A stretch of DNA of 50,050 nt, from assembly GCF_019753765.1 (NCBI RefSeq), contig NZ_JAIJZW010000007.1, forward strand, positions 1 to 50,050, written 5' to 3'. Shown piece by piece: positions 28,019 to 36,801 of this stretch (positions are counted from its first letter, which is position 1; the number at the start of each line of letters is the position of its first letter). Both the position numbers and the translations under genes were made by a program. This DNA comes from Microbacterium marinilacus (lineage in GTDB: Bacteria; Actinomycetota; Actinomycetes; Actinomycetales; Microbacteriaceae). A model generated the notes under the pieces. That model made no database searches, was not told the origin of the DNA, and saw only the letters and a list, made by a program, of their open reading frames with translations.

Positions 28019-29296
28019 ATGGCCGGCCCGTCCCGCCTCTCCTCGCGGGGCTCCGCGACGGCGGCGCTCGGCGGCTCGCCCGTCACGTTGCGAGGGCTCG
28101 CCGCCACGGCCCTCGGCGTCGCGCTGCTGGTCGCGGCGAACGCCTTGGGCCGGATCGAGCTGGTCGTCTTCGGCCTGACGCTGCTGGTCCTCGTCGCGGC
28201 CGCCTGGGCGAGCCTTCGCCTGGCGGGCCGCGTCACCGACGTCGACCGCTCGCTCTCCACCGATGTGGCGAGCGTCGGCGGCGTCTCGCACGTCCGTGCC
28301 CGGCTCGTGCTCTCGACCCGGCCGGTGCCGGGCGGGACCTGGAGCGACGCTCTGCCGGACGCGCTCCGCGCGGTGGCCACCGAGGCCTCGCCCGACGGGG
28401 CGGTGGGCGAGCTGCCGCCGGGAGGGGGCGGCACCCTGGAGGTGTCGTATGCCGTTGTCGGCATGCGGCGCGGACGACACTCGCTCGGTCGTCTCGAGAC
28501 GGTCGCGATCGACCCGTTCGGGCTCGCCCGCCGTCGCACGGTGGCGGGCGATCGCACGGCGGTGACGATCGTGCCCGCCGTGGTGCCCCTGCGGGCCCTG
28601 CCCGGGGCCCCGGGCGCGACCGGCGGGTCGCAGTCGACCACCGACCGACACGGCCAGGGCGCGGACAACCTGATCCCGCGTCCCTACGCGCCCGGCGACT
28701 CGATGCGCCGCATCCACTGGCGGGCGTCGGCGCATCACGGATCCTTCATGGTGCGCGAGGAGGAGCGCGAGACCACCCCGCAGGCGATCGTCGTGTTCGA
28801 CCGCGGCGCCGAGCGGTGGGGCGAGGGAGTGCTGCGCGGCGAGGACCCGGGGTTCGAGGCGGCGGTGACGCTGTGCGCGTCGGCCGCCTGGAGCCTCGCC
28901 CGCGACGGCTACTCGGTGCAGGTCATCGACAGCGCCGGCGCGCCGATCTCGACCGTCCGGTCGCACGATGACGTGCAGGACATGCTCGTCGCGTTCGCAT
29001 CGGTCGGCGCGCGCGGCGAGGATGCGCTCGCGAGCCTGTCGGCGCACATCGGCAACTGGGCCTCGGCGCCGGTCGTCGTGGTGGCGGGACGTGTCTCCCC
29101 CGAGGACGTCGCGGCTCTCGCCCCGGTCGCCGCGCAGGCCTCGCGGGCGGTCCTGCTGAGCGCGGACCCCCTCGACGACGCACTGGACCGCGCCTCGCGC
29201 GCGGGCTGGCATGCGGCGCGCCTGCAGGCCGATGTCGAGTCGTCGTGGCTGAACGCCACCCGCCCTCAGGAGGCCTCCGCGCATGCCGGTCGCTGA
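28019..29296 (+). CDS. DUF58 protein (VWA-like, membrane)
   Basis: A 425-residue protein with two N-terminal membrane helices (about 20-60) and the DUF58 core, whose motif RPYAPGDSMRRIHWRASA lies near residue 220-240. It is followed by the VWA-like strand pattern (QAIVVFDRG). DUF58 proteins accompany MoxR ATPases and transglutaminases, possibly as substrate or adaptor for the ATPase. Its start is 7 bp after the moxR stop and its end overlaps the next gene by 14 bp, so the three are one operon. Confidence 0.92.
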   Translation: MAGPSRLSSRGSATAALGGSPVTLRGLAATALGVALLVAANALGRIELVVFGLTLLVLVAAAWASLRLAGRVTDVDRSLSTDVASVGGVSHVRARLVLSTRPVPGGTWSDALPDALRAVATEASPDGAVGELPPGGGGTLEVSYAVVGMRRGRHSLGRLETVAIDPFGLARRRTVAGDRTAVTIVPAVVPLRALPGAPGATGGSQSTTDRHGQGADNLIPRPYAPGDSMRRIHWRASAHHGSFMVREEERETTPQAIVVFDRGAERWGEGVLRGEDPGFEAAVTLCASAAWSLARDGYSVQVIDSAGAPISTVRSHDDVQDMLVAFASVGARGEDALASLSAHIGNWASAPVVVVAGRVSPEDVAALAPVAAQASRAVLLSADPLDDALDRASRAGWHAARLQADVESSWLNATRPQEASAHAGR

Positions 29297-31610
29297 GGCC
29301 GTCGCCGAGCGGACCCCGCGCGGGAGCGCGCGTCCGCCCGGTCCCCCGCGACGCCCCGAGGAGCCCACGGCGCGGCGACGTGCCGGGCACGGGGCGGCGG
29401 GCGACCTCGGGCTCACGGCGGGCGTGGCCGTCGCGACCATAGCCGCCGTGCTGCCGATCGGCAGGCTGATCGAGCCCGAGTGGCTTCCGGGCGCGATCCT
29501 CACCGTGGCGCTCGTGCTGCTCACGGGGTACGCGTTGCGCCGCGTGGGCCTGCCCGGGGTGCTGTCGGCGGCGGGCGAGCTGCTCATGTGGATCTTCTGC
29601 GCGACCGTCGCGTACGGCCATCCCGACGCGTTCGCCGGCATCGTTCCGACCGTCGACGTCGTGCGCGACCTCCCGGACACGCTCGCCGACGTGGGCGCGG
29701 AGCTGCTCGTGGGAGTCGCGCCGATGCGCCCGAGCGCAGGGCTGGCGTTCGTGCTGATCGCCGCCGCCGGCCTGCTCGCGTTCTGCGTCGGGCACATCGT
29801 CCGCTCGACGCGGCTGCCGCTGCTGGCGGCGATCGCCCTCATCGCGGTGTTCGCGATCCCCCAGCTGGCGGTGCCCGGGGACGACGATCTGATGCCCGCG
29901 ATCCTGCTGGCCGCGGCGATCCTCTGGCTCGTCCGCATCGAGATCCGATCGCGTCGGCCGGCGATGGAGTCCGGACCGGTCGCGTCGATCTGGGCGGTCC
30001 TGCTCGGCGTCGGCTCGGTCGTCGCCGCGGTGGTCTTCGCTCCTGCCGTGCCGCTGTCCTCGCCCACCGGCGGCGGCGTGGGCAGGACCTCGACGATCTC
30101 CGCCACCCTCGATCTGGGCGAGGACCTGCGACGGCCGGCCGATGTGGAGGTGCTCCAGCTCCGTGTCGACACCGGCGGCGCCCCGTACCTGCGGGTCGCG
30201 ACGCTGACCGAGTTCGACGGGGGCACGTGGCTGCCCGACGACGCCGAGCCGGGGCGTCTCGAGTTCGACGAGGTGGCGACCTCCGCGGAGGTCGAGGAGC
30301 GCACCGTGTCGATCGACGTGACCCAGCTGTCGAGCGGCTACCTGCCGGTGCCGTATCCCGCCGTCGAGGTGACCGGCGTCGTGGGCTCGTGGGGCACGGA
30401 TGCCTACAACCGCACCGTGTCGAGCGAGACCACCACCTCGCTCGGCCAGTCGTACCGGGTCCGCTCCCTCGTCCCGCAGCCCACGCTCGAGCAGGCGCAG
30501 GCGTCCGTGCCGCGGGCGCCGGACTCGGCGGGGGGCGACTTCTGGGGCGACGAGCTGAGCGGCCCCGAGCTGTCGGCCGAGACCCTCTCCCTGCCCACGG
30601 AGGCCGGCGGCTCGATCCGCACCCTCGCGCAGGAGGTGACCGCCGGGACGGACAACGCCTACGACGCGATGGTGGCCCTGCAGCGCTGGTTCCGCTCCGA
30701 CGGCGGATTCGAGTACTCGCTCGAGGCTCCCGTGGACGAGGGCTTCGACGGATCGGGCCTGGACGCGATCCTCCGCTTCCTCGACGTCCGCAGCGGCTAC
30801 TGCGTGCACTACGCCTCGACCTTCGCGGTGATGGCCCGCACCCTCGGCATCCCGGCGCGCGTCGTCGTGGGCTACCTGCCGGGACAGTCGACCGGGGAGA
30901 CGGTCGACGACCAGAGCGTCTACTCGGTGCTCGGCTCCCAGCTGCACGCCTGGCCCGAGGTGCATCTCGACGGCATCGGCTGGATCCCGTTCGAGCCGAC
31001 CGTGAGCCTCGGCACGCCGACCTCGCTGCGCTCGGAGGCGGCGCCCGGCACAGATCCCGACGAGCCGGACGCTCAGGCGTCGGCCGCCCCGACGCCGTCG
31101 CAGAGCGCGGCGCCCGAGGTCGACCGTGGCGACATCGACAACCCCGACGGCGCGGCGACGGCGTTCGATCCGGCCGCCCTGCTCCGGGGCATCGGGATCG
31201 CGCTGGCGGCGATCGTGCTGCTGGCGCTGCCCGCGACCGTCCGCGCCGTGCGGCACGCGATGCGGCTGACCGCCGCCCGGCGCGGCGATGCCGGCGCGGC
31301 GTGGCGCGAGCTCCAGGACATCGCCATCGACGCGGGTCTGACGGTCGACGAGAGCGACTCCCCGCGCGTGCTCGCCGAGCGTCTGGCCCGGGACCGCGGC
31401 GTGCCGTCCGCCGCGCTGGCGCCGCTGGTGTCGGGTATCGAGCACGCGAGCTTCGCTCCCGCAGGGCGCGCAGACGTCACGGCCGGAGCCGAGCTGGCAC
31501 GGGCCCTGGCCCGCGTCCGCGCGGCGCTGCTGCCCGCCGGTCGGGCCCGTCTGCGCGCGTCGCTGCTGCCGAGGTCCCTCGTCGTCCGCCCCCGCGTGCA
31601 GGGCCACTGA
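29283..31610 (+). CDS. Membrane transglutaminase-like protein (TgpA/DUF3488)
   Basis: A 775-residue protein with several N-terminal hydrophobic helices (about 45-250) and a large extracytoplasmic loop holding the transglutaminase core. Catalytic Cys is in SGYCVHYAST (near 507), His in LHAWPEVHL (near 556) and Asp in the following strand (HLDGIGWIPFEP). A final membrane helix (about 635-655, GIGIALAAIVLLALPA) precedes a cytoplasmic helical tail. The family has peptidase or transglutaminase-like activity at the cell envelope; the substrate is unknown. The start overlaps DUF58 by 14 bp. A bidirectional terminator follows. Confidence 0.92.
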   Translation: MPVAEAVAERTPRGSARPPGPPRRPEEPTARRRAGHGAAGDLGLTAGVAVATIAAVLPIGRLIEPEWLPGAILTVALVLLTGYALRRVGLPGVLSAAGELLMWIFCATVAYGHPDAFAGIVPTVDVVRDLPDTLADVGAELLVGVAPMRPSAGLAFVLIAAAGLLAFCVGHIVRSTRLPLLAAIALIAVFAIPQLAVPGDDDLMPAILLAAAILWLVRIEIRSRRPAMESGPVASIWAVLLGVGSVVAAVVFAPAVPLSSPTGGGVGRTSTISATLDLGEDLRRPADVEVLQLRVDTGGAPYLRVATLTEFDGGTWLPDDAEPGRLEFDEVATSAEVEERTVSIDVTQLSSGYLPVPYPAVEVTGVVGSWGTDAYNRTVSSETTTSLGQSYRVRSLVPQPTLEQAQASVPRAPDSAGGDFWGDELSGPELSAETLSLPTEAGGSIRTLAQEVTAGTDNAYDAMVALQRWFRSDGGFEYSLEAPVDEGFDGSGLDAILRFLDVRSGYCVHYASTFAVMARTLGIPARVVVGYLPGQSTGETVDDQSVYSVLGSQLHAWPEVHLDGIGWIPFEPTVSLGTPTSLRSEAAPGTDPDEPDAQASAAPTPSQSAAPEVDRGDIDNPDGAATAFDPAALLRGIGIALAAIVLLALPATVRAVRHAMRLTAARRGDAGAAWRELQDIAIDAGLTVDESDSPRVLAERLARDRGVPSAALAPLVSGIEHASFAPAGRADVTAGAELARALARVRAALLPAGRARLRASLLPRSLVVRPRVQGH

Positions 31611-31637
31611 GCGCTCGCCCCGGCCTCGCGTGAAGCG

Positions 31638-31672
31638 ATGAAGCCCCGCACCGGACCGGTGCGGGGCTTCAT
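31638..31672. terminator. Bidirectional terminator between tgpA-like gene and tRNA-Ser
   Basis: A 35-bp near-perfect palindrome: ATGAAGCCCCGCACCGG (31638-31654), one central base, then its exact complement to 31672. It terminates the plus-strand moxR operon and the minus-strand tRNA. Confidence 0.8.
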
Positions 31673-31677
31673 GTGAG

Positions 31678-31766
31678 CGGAAGCGACAGGATTTGAACCT
31701 GCGAGACGAGTTACCCCGCCTACATGGATTCCAGCCATGCTCCTTCGGCCGCTCGGACACGCTTCC
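31678..31766 (-). tRNA. tRNA-Ser (anticodon GGA)
   Basis: The minus strand folds into a type II tRNA. The acceptor GGAAGCG pairs with CGCTTCC with discriminator G. The D-arm contains GAGCGGCCGAAGG. The anticodon stem CATGG/CCATG encloses loop CTGGAAT (anticodon GGA), a long variable arm follows, and the T-arm is GCAGG-TTCAAAT-CCTGT. The long variable arm and G73 identify serine. CCA is not encoded. Confidence 0.95.
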
Positions 31767-31774
31767 AAAGGGCG

Positions 31775-31780
31775 ACTTTA
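31775..31780 (-). promoter_or_regulatory. Candidate -10 of tRNA-Ser
   Basis: TAAAGT on the minus strand (31780-31775) lies 8 bases before the tRNA 5' end. The -35 is not convincing. Confidence 0.5.
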
Positions 31781-31809
31781 TCACGCGCCCCTGGGGTGAT
31801 CCGCCCGCG

Positions 31810-33258
31810 TCAGCCGCGGGGCGCGTGCTTGTCGAGGAACTCGTACACCTCGGTGGTGTCGACGCCCGGGAAGGCCCCCGACGGCAACGTCGCCAGGAGG
31901 GTGCGCGGCGTCGCCGCATGCGGCCACGCGCCGTCCCGCCAGGCTTCCTCCAGCTCGGCCGGCGGCCGGCGGCAGCAGACCTCCACCGAGTGGCGCGAGA
32001 CCCCGCGATGCGGGGTGTCGCGCCCCACGAACCACTTGGTGTCCTCGAACCGCACGCCGACGCTGACCGAGTGCGCCCCCTGGCCGGAGTTCTCCACGCG
32101 CGCCGTGCACCAGTAGGTCCCGTTGCCGGTGTCCGTGTACTGGTAGTACGGGTTGAAGCGGTCGTCCATCGTGAACACCACCCGGCTCGTCCAGCGCCGG
32201 CAGCACATCTGCCCCTCGATCGCGCCGAGCCGGTCGGCGGGGAAGTTCACGTCGTCGTTCTCGTAGGCCTTGGTGATGGTGCCCGACTCGTGCACCTTGA
32301 GGAAGTGCACGCGGATGCCGAGGTGCCGTGTGGCGAGGTTCGTGAACCGATGCGCCGCCGTCTCGTACGAGACCGAGTACGTGTCGCGCAGGTCCTCGAT
32401 CGAGATGGCCTTGCGCGCCTTGGCGTCGCGCAGCGCCGCCACCGCGTGCGCCTCCGGCATGAGCAGCGCGCCGGCGAGGTAGTTCTGCTCGACGCGCTGA
32501 CGCAGGAACTCGGCGTAGTCGGTCGGCTCGGCGTGCCCGAGCACCCTCGCCGTGAGCGCCTGCAGCACCGCGCTGCGCGGATCGCCGCGGTGATGGCCGG
32601 CGAGATAGACACGGCCGTGCGCGAGGTCCAGCACGCTGCGGGTGGTCTGCGGCAGGTCGGAGACGTGGTGGATCGTGAAGCCCAGGTGAGAGGCGATGTC
32701 GCTCGTCGCGCGCTGCGTCAGGGGCCCGCCCGGGTGCCCGACGGCGCGCAGCAGGTCCTGGGCGGCCTCCTCGAGCTCCGGGAAGTGGTTGTCCTGCCGC
32801 CGCATCAGGCGCCTCAGCTCCACGTTCGCCCGGCGCGCCTGCTCGGGCGTCGCGGATCGCTCGTCGTGCAGCCGCTCGATCTCTCCGGACAGGCGCAGGA
32901 TCGTCCGCAGCACGTCGTCCGGGGTGGACTTCGGGATGCGGAACGGCTGGATGCCGAGGGCCTGCAGGCGCCCGCCCCGCAGGGCGCGCTCGACCGCGAT
33001 CTCGAGCTCGTCGCGCTCGTCGAGCGGCTCGGCCTGCAGCAGGGCGTCCATCGACGTGCCGAGCGCCTTGGCGATCGTCCGCAGCATGGACAGTCGCGGC
33101 TCGCGGCGGCCGTTCTCGATCATCGACATCTGGCTCGGCGCGCGCCCCACCTCCGCCGCGAGCGCCTCGAGCGTCAGGCCGCGCTCCGCACGCAGGCGGC
33201 GGATCCGCCGGCCGATCGCCAGCGCGTCGGCCTCATCCAGTTCTTCGTCGGACTGCAT
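31810..33258 (-). CDS. ramB: RamB-type regulator of acetate and glyoxylate metabolism
   Basis: A 482-residue XRE-family regulator. The N-terminal HTH is at about 15-70 ([20 protein letters not shown] and [14 protein letters not shown]). The central ImmA/IrrE-like (DUF955) domain contains [14 protein letters not shown], and the C-terminal domain has conserved Cys pairs in MCCRRWTS and VEVCCRRPP. This layout is that of corynebacterial RamB and mycobacterial Rv0465c, which control isocitrate lyase and acetate genes. It is divergent from aceA-aceB, its expected target; ack-pta, another known target type, lies at 19399-22758. Start 33258 is preferred over 33270 because CATGAT sits 7 bases upstream, suggesting a leaderless start, but neither has a ribosome site. 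Confidence 0.9.
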   Translation of the reverse strand: MQSDEELDEADALAIGRRIRRLRAERGLTLEALAAEVGRAPSQMSMIENGRREPRLSMLRTIAKALGTSMDALLQAEPLDERDELEIAVERALRGGRLQALGIQPFRIPKSTPDDVLRTILRLSGEIERLHDERSATPEQARRANVELRRLMRRQDNHFPELEEAAQDLLRAVGHPGGPLTQRATSDIASHLGFTIHHVSDLPQTTRSVLDLAHGRVYLAGHHRGDPRSAVLQALTARVLGHAEPTDYAEFLRQRVEQNYLAGALLMPEAHAVAALRDAKARKAISIEDLRDTYSVSYETAAHRFTNLATRHLGIRVHFLKVHESGTITKAYENDDVNFPADRLGAIEGQMCCRRWTSRVVFTMDDRFNPYYQYTDTGNGTYWCTARVENSGQGAHSVSVGVRFEDTKWFVGRDTPHRGVSRHSVEVCCRRPPAELEEAWRDGAWPHAATPRTLLATLPSGAFPGVDTTEVYEFLDKHAPRG

Positions 33259-33412
33259 GCCGGCGATCATGCCACAGACATCCGTTCAGCAGAAGATCAG
33301 ACGAAATTCTCTCGGGAAACCCGGTTCAGATCATCGATCCTTCGCCCATCGTGGACTCATCAGCCGGAGCCCCGGCCGCAGGATCCGGGACAGAAGACCG
33401 AGGAGCACGACG

Positions 33413-34726
33413 ATGAGCATCCCGAACGAGCAGACCACCCGCCGCGCCGGCGACCAGGTGCAGACGGCCGACGACCTCCGCCTGGAGTGGAGCGCCGACC
33501 CGCGCTGGAACGGCGTCCGCCGCGACTACACGGCCGAGGACGTCATCCGCCTGCGCGGCTCGGTCCGCGAGGAGGCGACACTCGCCCGCCGCGGCGCCGA
33601 GACGCTGTGGGAGCGCCTCGGCTCGGACGACCACTACGTCCGCGCCCTCGGCGCCCTCACCGGCAACCAGGCGGTGCAGCAGGTGCGCGCCGGGCTGCAG
33701 GCCATCTACCTGTCCGGGTGGCAGGTCGCGGCGGACGCGAACCTGTCGGGTCAGACGTACCCCGACCAGTCGCTGTACCCCGCCAACTCCGTGCCGGCCG
33801 TCGTGCGCCGCATCAACAACGCACTGCTGCGCCAGGATCAGCTCGAGCACGCCGAGGGCGACCGCACGCGCGACTGGCTCGCGCCCATCGTCGCCGACGC
33901 CGAGGCGGGCTTCGGCGGCCCGCTCAACGCCTACGAGCTCGCCCACTCGATGATCCAGGCGGGCGCCGCGGGCATCCACTGGGAGGACCAGCTCGCCAGC
34001 GAGAAGAAGTGCGGCCACCTCGGCGGCAAGGTTCTGGTCCCGACGCAGCAGCACATCCGCACGCTGAACGCGGCCCGGCTCGCGGCGGACGTCGCGGGGG
34101 TGCCGACGATCCAGATCGCCCGCACCGATGCGCTCGCGGCCGACCTGCTCACGAGCGACGTCGACGAGCGCGACCGCGCCTTCGTGCAGGGCGAGCGCAC
34201 GAGCGAGGGCTTCTACCGCGTCCGAAACGGCATCGAGCCCGTGATCTCCCGAGGCCTCGCCTACGCGCCGTACGCGGACCTCCTGTGGGTCGAGACCGGC
34301 ACGCCCGACATCGAGCTGGCGCGCGAGTTCGCCGACGCGGTCCACGCCGAGTTCCCCGGCAAGATGCTCGCCTACAACTGCTCGCCGAGCTTCAACTGGC
34401 ACCGCGCGCTCAGCGACTCGCAGATCGCGTCGTTCCAGGACGACCTCGCCGAGCTCGGCTACCGGTTCCAGTTCATCACCCTGGCCGGCTTCCACGCGCT
34501 CAACCACTCGATGTACCAGCTGGCCCGCGGCTACGCGTCGGGCGGCATGACCGCCTACGTCGAGCTGCAGGACGCGGAGTTCGCGGCCGAGGCCGACGGC
34601 TACACCGCGACCAGGCATCAGCGCGAGGTCGGCACCGGCTACTTCGACCACGTGTCGACCGCGCTCAACCCCGACAGCGCCACCCTCGCGCTCGCGGGCT
34701 CCACCGAGACCGCGCAGTTCCACTGA
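33413..34726 (+). CDS. aceA: Isocitrate lyase
   Basis: A 437-residue enzyme that cleaves isocitrate to glyoxylate and succinate in the glyoxylate shunt. The catalytic signature [13 protein letters not shown] is at 198-210 (nucleophile Cys200). Supporting motifs are [36 protein letters not shown] and [10 protein letters not shown]. Length matches the short (non-eukaryotic) class. The ATG at 33413 has GAGGAG seven bases upstream. It is divergent from ramB across a 154-bp spacer with no obvious corynebacterial RamB box, and it is followed by aceB after 46 bp. Confidence 0.97.
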   Translation: MSIPNEQTTRRAGDQVQTADDLRLEWSADPRWNGVRRDYTAEDVIRLRGSVREEATLARRGAETLWERLGSDDHYVRALGALTGNQAVQQVRAGLQAIYLSGWQVAADANLSGQTYPDQSLYPANSVPAVVRRINNALLRQDQLEHAEGDRTRDWLAPIVADAEAGFGGPLNAYELAHSMIQAGAAGIHWEDQLASEKKCGHLGGKVLVPTQQHIRTLNAARLAADVAGVPTIQIARTDALAADLLTSDVDERDRAFVQGERTSEGFYRVRNGIEPVISRGLAYAPYADLLWVETGTPDIELAREFADAVHAEFPGKMLAYNCSPSFNWHRALSDSQIASFQDDLAELGYRFQFITLAGFHALNHSMYQLARGYASGGMTAYVELQDAEFAAEADGYTATRHQREVGTGYFDHVSTALNPDSATLALAGSTETAQFH

Positions 34727-34772
34727 CGCCCGACCGGCTCAGCCTTCCGCTTTCGACGTCTGGAGAGAGATC

Positions 34773-36464
34773 ATGACCATCACCGACACCGCTCCCCCGC
34801 CCACCGCGATCCGCACCGCCGCCGCACGGCCGTCCGCCGAGACGCCGGAACCCGAGCGGATCGTCCCCACCCTCACCGTCGTGGGCCCGCTGCACGACCG
34901 CTTCGAGGAGATCCTCACCGGCGAGGCGCTCGCCTTCGTCGCCCAGCTGCACCAGCTGTTCGCGGGGGCGCGATACGACCGCCTCGCCGATCGGATGCGG
35001 CACGGCTACGAGATCGGCAACGGCCGCAACCCGCGCTTCCGGGAGGACACCGCCCGGATCCGCGACGACGCGTCCTGGCGGGTCGCAGGCCCCGGCCCGG
35101 GCCTCGAGGACCGTCGCGTCGAGATCACCGGGCCGACCGACCCGCGCATGACGATCAACGCCCTCAACTCGGGGGCCCGCGTGTGGCTGGCCGACCAGGA
35201 GGACGCGACCAGCCCGACGTGGCGCAACGTCATCGGCGGGCAGCTGTCGCTCCACGACGCGATCCGCGAGCGCCTGACCTACACGAGCCCCGAGGGCAAG
35301 CGCTACGAGGTCACCGCGGAGCGCACGCCGACCATCGTGATGCGGCCCCGCGGCTGGCACCTCGAGGAGCACCACCTGCACTTCACCGACCAGCACAAGC
35401 GCACCATGGCCGCGTCGGGGTCGCTCGTGGACTTCGGCCTCTACGCGTTCCACAACGCCGCCGAGCTGATCGCTCGGGGCCGGGGCCCGTACTTCTACCT
35501 GCCGAAGCTCGAGTCGAGCGAAGAGGCGCGGCTGTGGGATCAGGTGTTCTCGTTCACGGAGCACTACCTCGGCATCCCGCACGGCACGATCCGCGCGACG
35601 GTGCTGATCGAGACGCTGCCGGCGGCGTTCGAGATGGAGGAGATCCTGTACGAGCTGCGCGATCACTGCGCGGGGCTCAACGCGGGTCGCTGGGACTACA
35701 TCTTCTCGATCATCAAGACGTACCGCGGGCGTGGATCGCGGTTCGTCCTGCCCGACCGCAACCAGGTGACGATGACCGTCGACTTCATGCGCTCGTACAC
35801 CGAGCTGCTCGTGAAGACGTGCCACAAGCGCGGAGCGCACGCGATCGGCGGGATGAGCGCCTTCATCCCCAGCCGGCGCGACGCCGAGCAGAACGCTCGC
35901 GCGCTCGAGCAGGTCGCCGCCGACAAGCGCCGCGAGGCGGCCGACGGCTTCGACGGCACCTGGGTGGCGCACCCCGACCTGATCCCGGTGGCGCAGGCCG
36001 AGTTCGACGCCGTGCTGGGCGAACGGCCGAACCAGGTCGACCGGCAGCGCGACGACGTGAAGGTCTACGAGCGTCACCTGCTGAACCTCTGGATCGGCCG
36101 CCCGATCACCGACTCGGGCGTTCACGCCGACGTGTCGGTCGCGCTGCGCTACATCGAGGCGTGGCTGCGCGGCCAGGGCGCCGTGGCGATCGACGGGCTC
36201 ATGGAGGACGTGGCGACGGCGGAGATCTCCCGCTCGCAGATCTGGCAGTGGATCCGCCAGGAGCAGGTGACCGAGGAGGGCACCGAGATCACGCGCGAGT
36301 ACGTGTCGGAGCTGGTCGACCGCGTGCTGGGCGAGGTGGACCGACACGACGGCGACCGCTTCGACGACGCGGCCGAGGTGTTCCGCGACGTGTCGCTGAG
36401 CGAGGGCTTCCGGCCGTTCCTCACCCCGCGCGCCTACGCCGCATACCTCGTCGAGACCGCCTGA
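34773..36464 (+). CDS. aceB: Malate synthase A
   Basis: A 563-residue malate synthase of the A class, condensing glyoxylate and acetyl-CoA to malate. Motifs: RMTINALNSGARVWLADQED (TIM barrel), VLIETLPAAFEMEEILYEL, HAIGGMSAFIPS and NLWIGRPITDSGVHAD. The ATG at 34773 has GGAGAGAG close upstream. aceA and aceB lie head to tail here, whereas they are divergent in Corynebacterium. A terminator with a T-run follows. Confidence 0.97.
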   Translation: MTITDTAPPPTAIRTAAARPSAETPEPERIVPTLTVVGPLHDRFEEILTGEALAFVAQLHQLFAGARYDRLADRMRHGYEIGNGRNPRFREDTARIRDDASWRVAGPGPGLEDRRVEITGPTDPRMTINALNSGARVWLADQEDATSPTWRNVIGGQLSLHDAIRERLTYTSPEGKRYEVTAERTPTIVMRPRGWHLEEHHLHFTDQHKRTMAASGSLVDFGLYAFHNAAELIARGRGPYFYLPKLESSEEARLWDQVFSFTEHYLGIPHGTIRATVLIETLPAAFEMEEILYELRDHCAGLNAGRWDYIFSIIKTYRGRGSRFVLPDRNQVTMTVDFMRSYTELLVKTCHKRGAHAIGGMSAFIPSRRDAEQNARALEQVAADKRREAADGFDGTWVAHPDLIPVAQAEFDAVLGERPNQVDRQRDDVKVYERHLLNLWIGRPITDSGVHADVSVALRYIEAWLRGQGAVAIDGLMEDVATAEISRSQIWQWIRQEQVTEEGTEITREYVSELVDRVLGEVDRHDGDRFDDAAEVFRDVSLSEGFRPFLTPRAYAAYLVETA

Positions 36465-36473
36465 CGGAGCCCG

Positions 36474-36518
36474 AGAGCGAGTGCGCCCCGTCTACCCGGC
36501 GGGGCGCCCTCGCTCTTT
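36474..36518 (+). terminator. Terminator after aceB
   Basis: The long stem AGAGCGAG...GCGCCCCG pairs with CGGGGCGC...CTCGCTCT (36474-36490 with 36500-36516, one mismatch), followed by TTT. It also overlaps the -35 of the rtcB leader promoter. Confidence 0.8.
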
Positions 36519-36546
36519 GACATCCCGGGCGTGTCGCCGCTAGGTT
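36517..36546 (+). promoter_or_regulatory. Promoter of the rtcB leader
   Basis: Consensus -35 TTGACA (36517-36522), 18-bp spacer, -10 TAGGTT (36541-36546). This is the strongest promoter match in the window. The expected start is near 36552-36554, at the 5' hairpin. Confidence 0.8.
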
Positions 36547-36550
36547 TGCA

Positions 36551-36573
36551 GGTCCGTGCCGTCGGCACGGACC
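36551..36573 (+). promoter_or_regulatory. 5' hairpin of the rtcB leader
   Basis: GGTCCGTGCC (36551-36560) pairs perfectly with GGCACGGACC (36564-36573) around a 3-base loop, right at the predicted transcript start. Its CGGACC (36568-36573) is also complementary to GGTCCG (36720-36725) in the downstream terminator-like hairpin. Confidence 0.6.
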
Positions 36574-36598
36574 ATCAGGCAGGCCGAGAGGACGACCC

Positions 36599-36685
36599 GT
36601 GAACGCTAAGCGCCTTCACACCTCGGTTCTGGGCGAGCAGCCCCAGAGCCGCAACGAGTCGTTCCCTCCGGCGCCGGCCGTGTAG
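36599..36685 (+). CDS. 28-codon leader ORF upstream of rtcB
   Basis: A GTG-initiated ORF (stop TAG at 36683) with GAGAGGA eight bases upstream. The peptide begins MNAKRLHTSVLGEQ and ends NESFPPAPAV. It has an unusual number of A/T-ending codons for this genome (GCT, CTT, GTT, CCT), which may reflect RNA-level constraint. An 18-bp hairpin (TCTGGG/CCCAGA, 36628-36647) lies inside it. It sits between a consensus promoter and a terminator-like hairpin ahead of rtcB, the position of a leader peptide in transcription attenuation. I do not recognise the peptide. Confidence 0.6.
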   Translation: MNAKRLHTSVLGEQPQSRNESFPPAPAV

Positions 36686-36703
36686 CAGCATCCCGCTTCT
36701 CCG

Positions 36704-36736
36704 CGCCCCGCACCGAACAGGTCCGGGGCGTTTCCT
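36704..36736 (+). terminator. Attenuator-like terminator before rtcB
   Basis: CGCCCCG (36704-36710) pairs with CGGGGCG (36724-36730), with an inner ACC/GGT stem and loop GAACA, followed by TTTCCT. It lies between the leader ORF stop and rtcB, so readthrough would decide rtcB expression. Confidence 0.6.
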
Positions 36737-36801
36737 CTGTGCGCGAGCACGGCGTGAGCACCTCGGATCCGCCCGCCGCTCTCCCACGAAGGAAAGGAAT
36801 C

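Noticed and set aside
33259..33412. RamB box upstream of aceA
   Set aside because: No AAAGTTTGCAAA-like site was found; only weak partial symmetry around TTCTCTCGGGAA, too weak to call.
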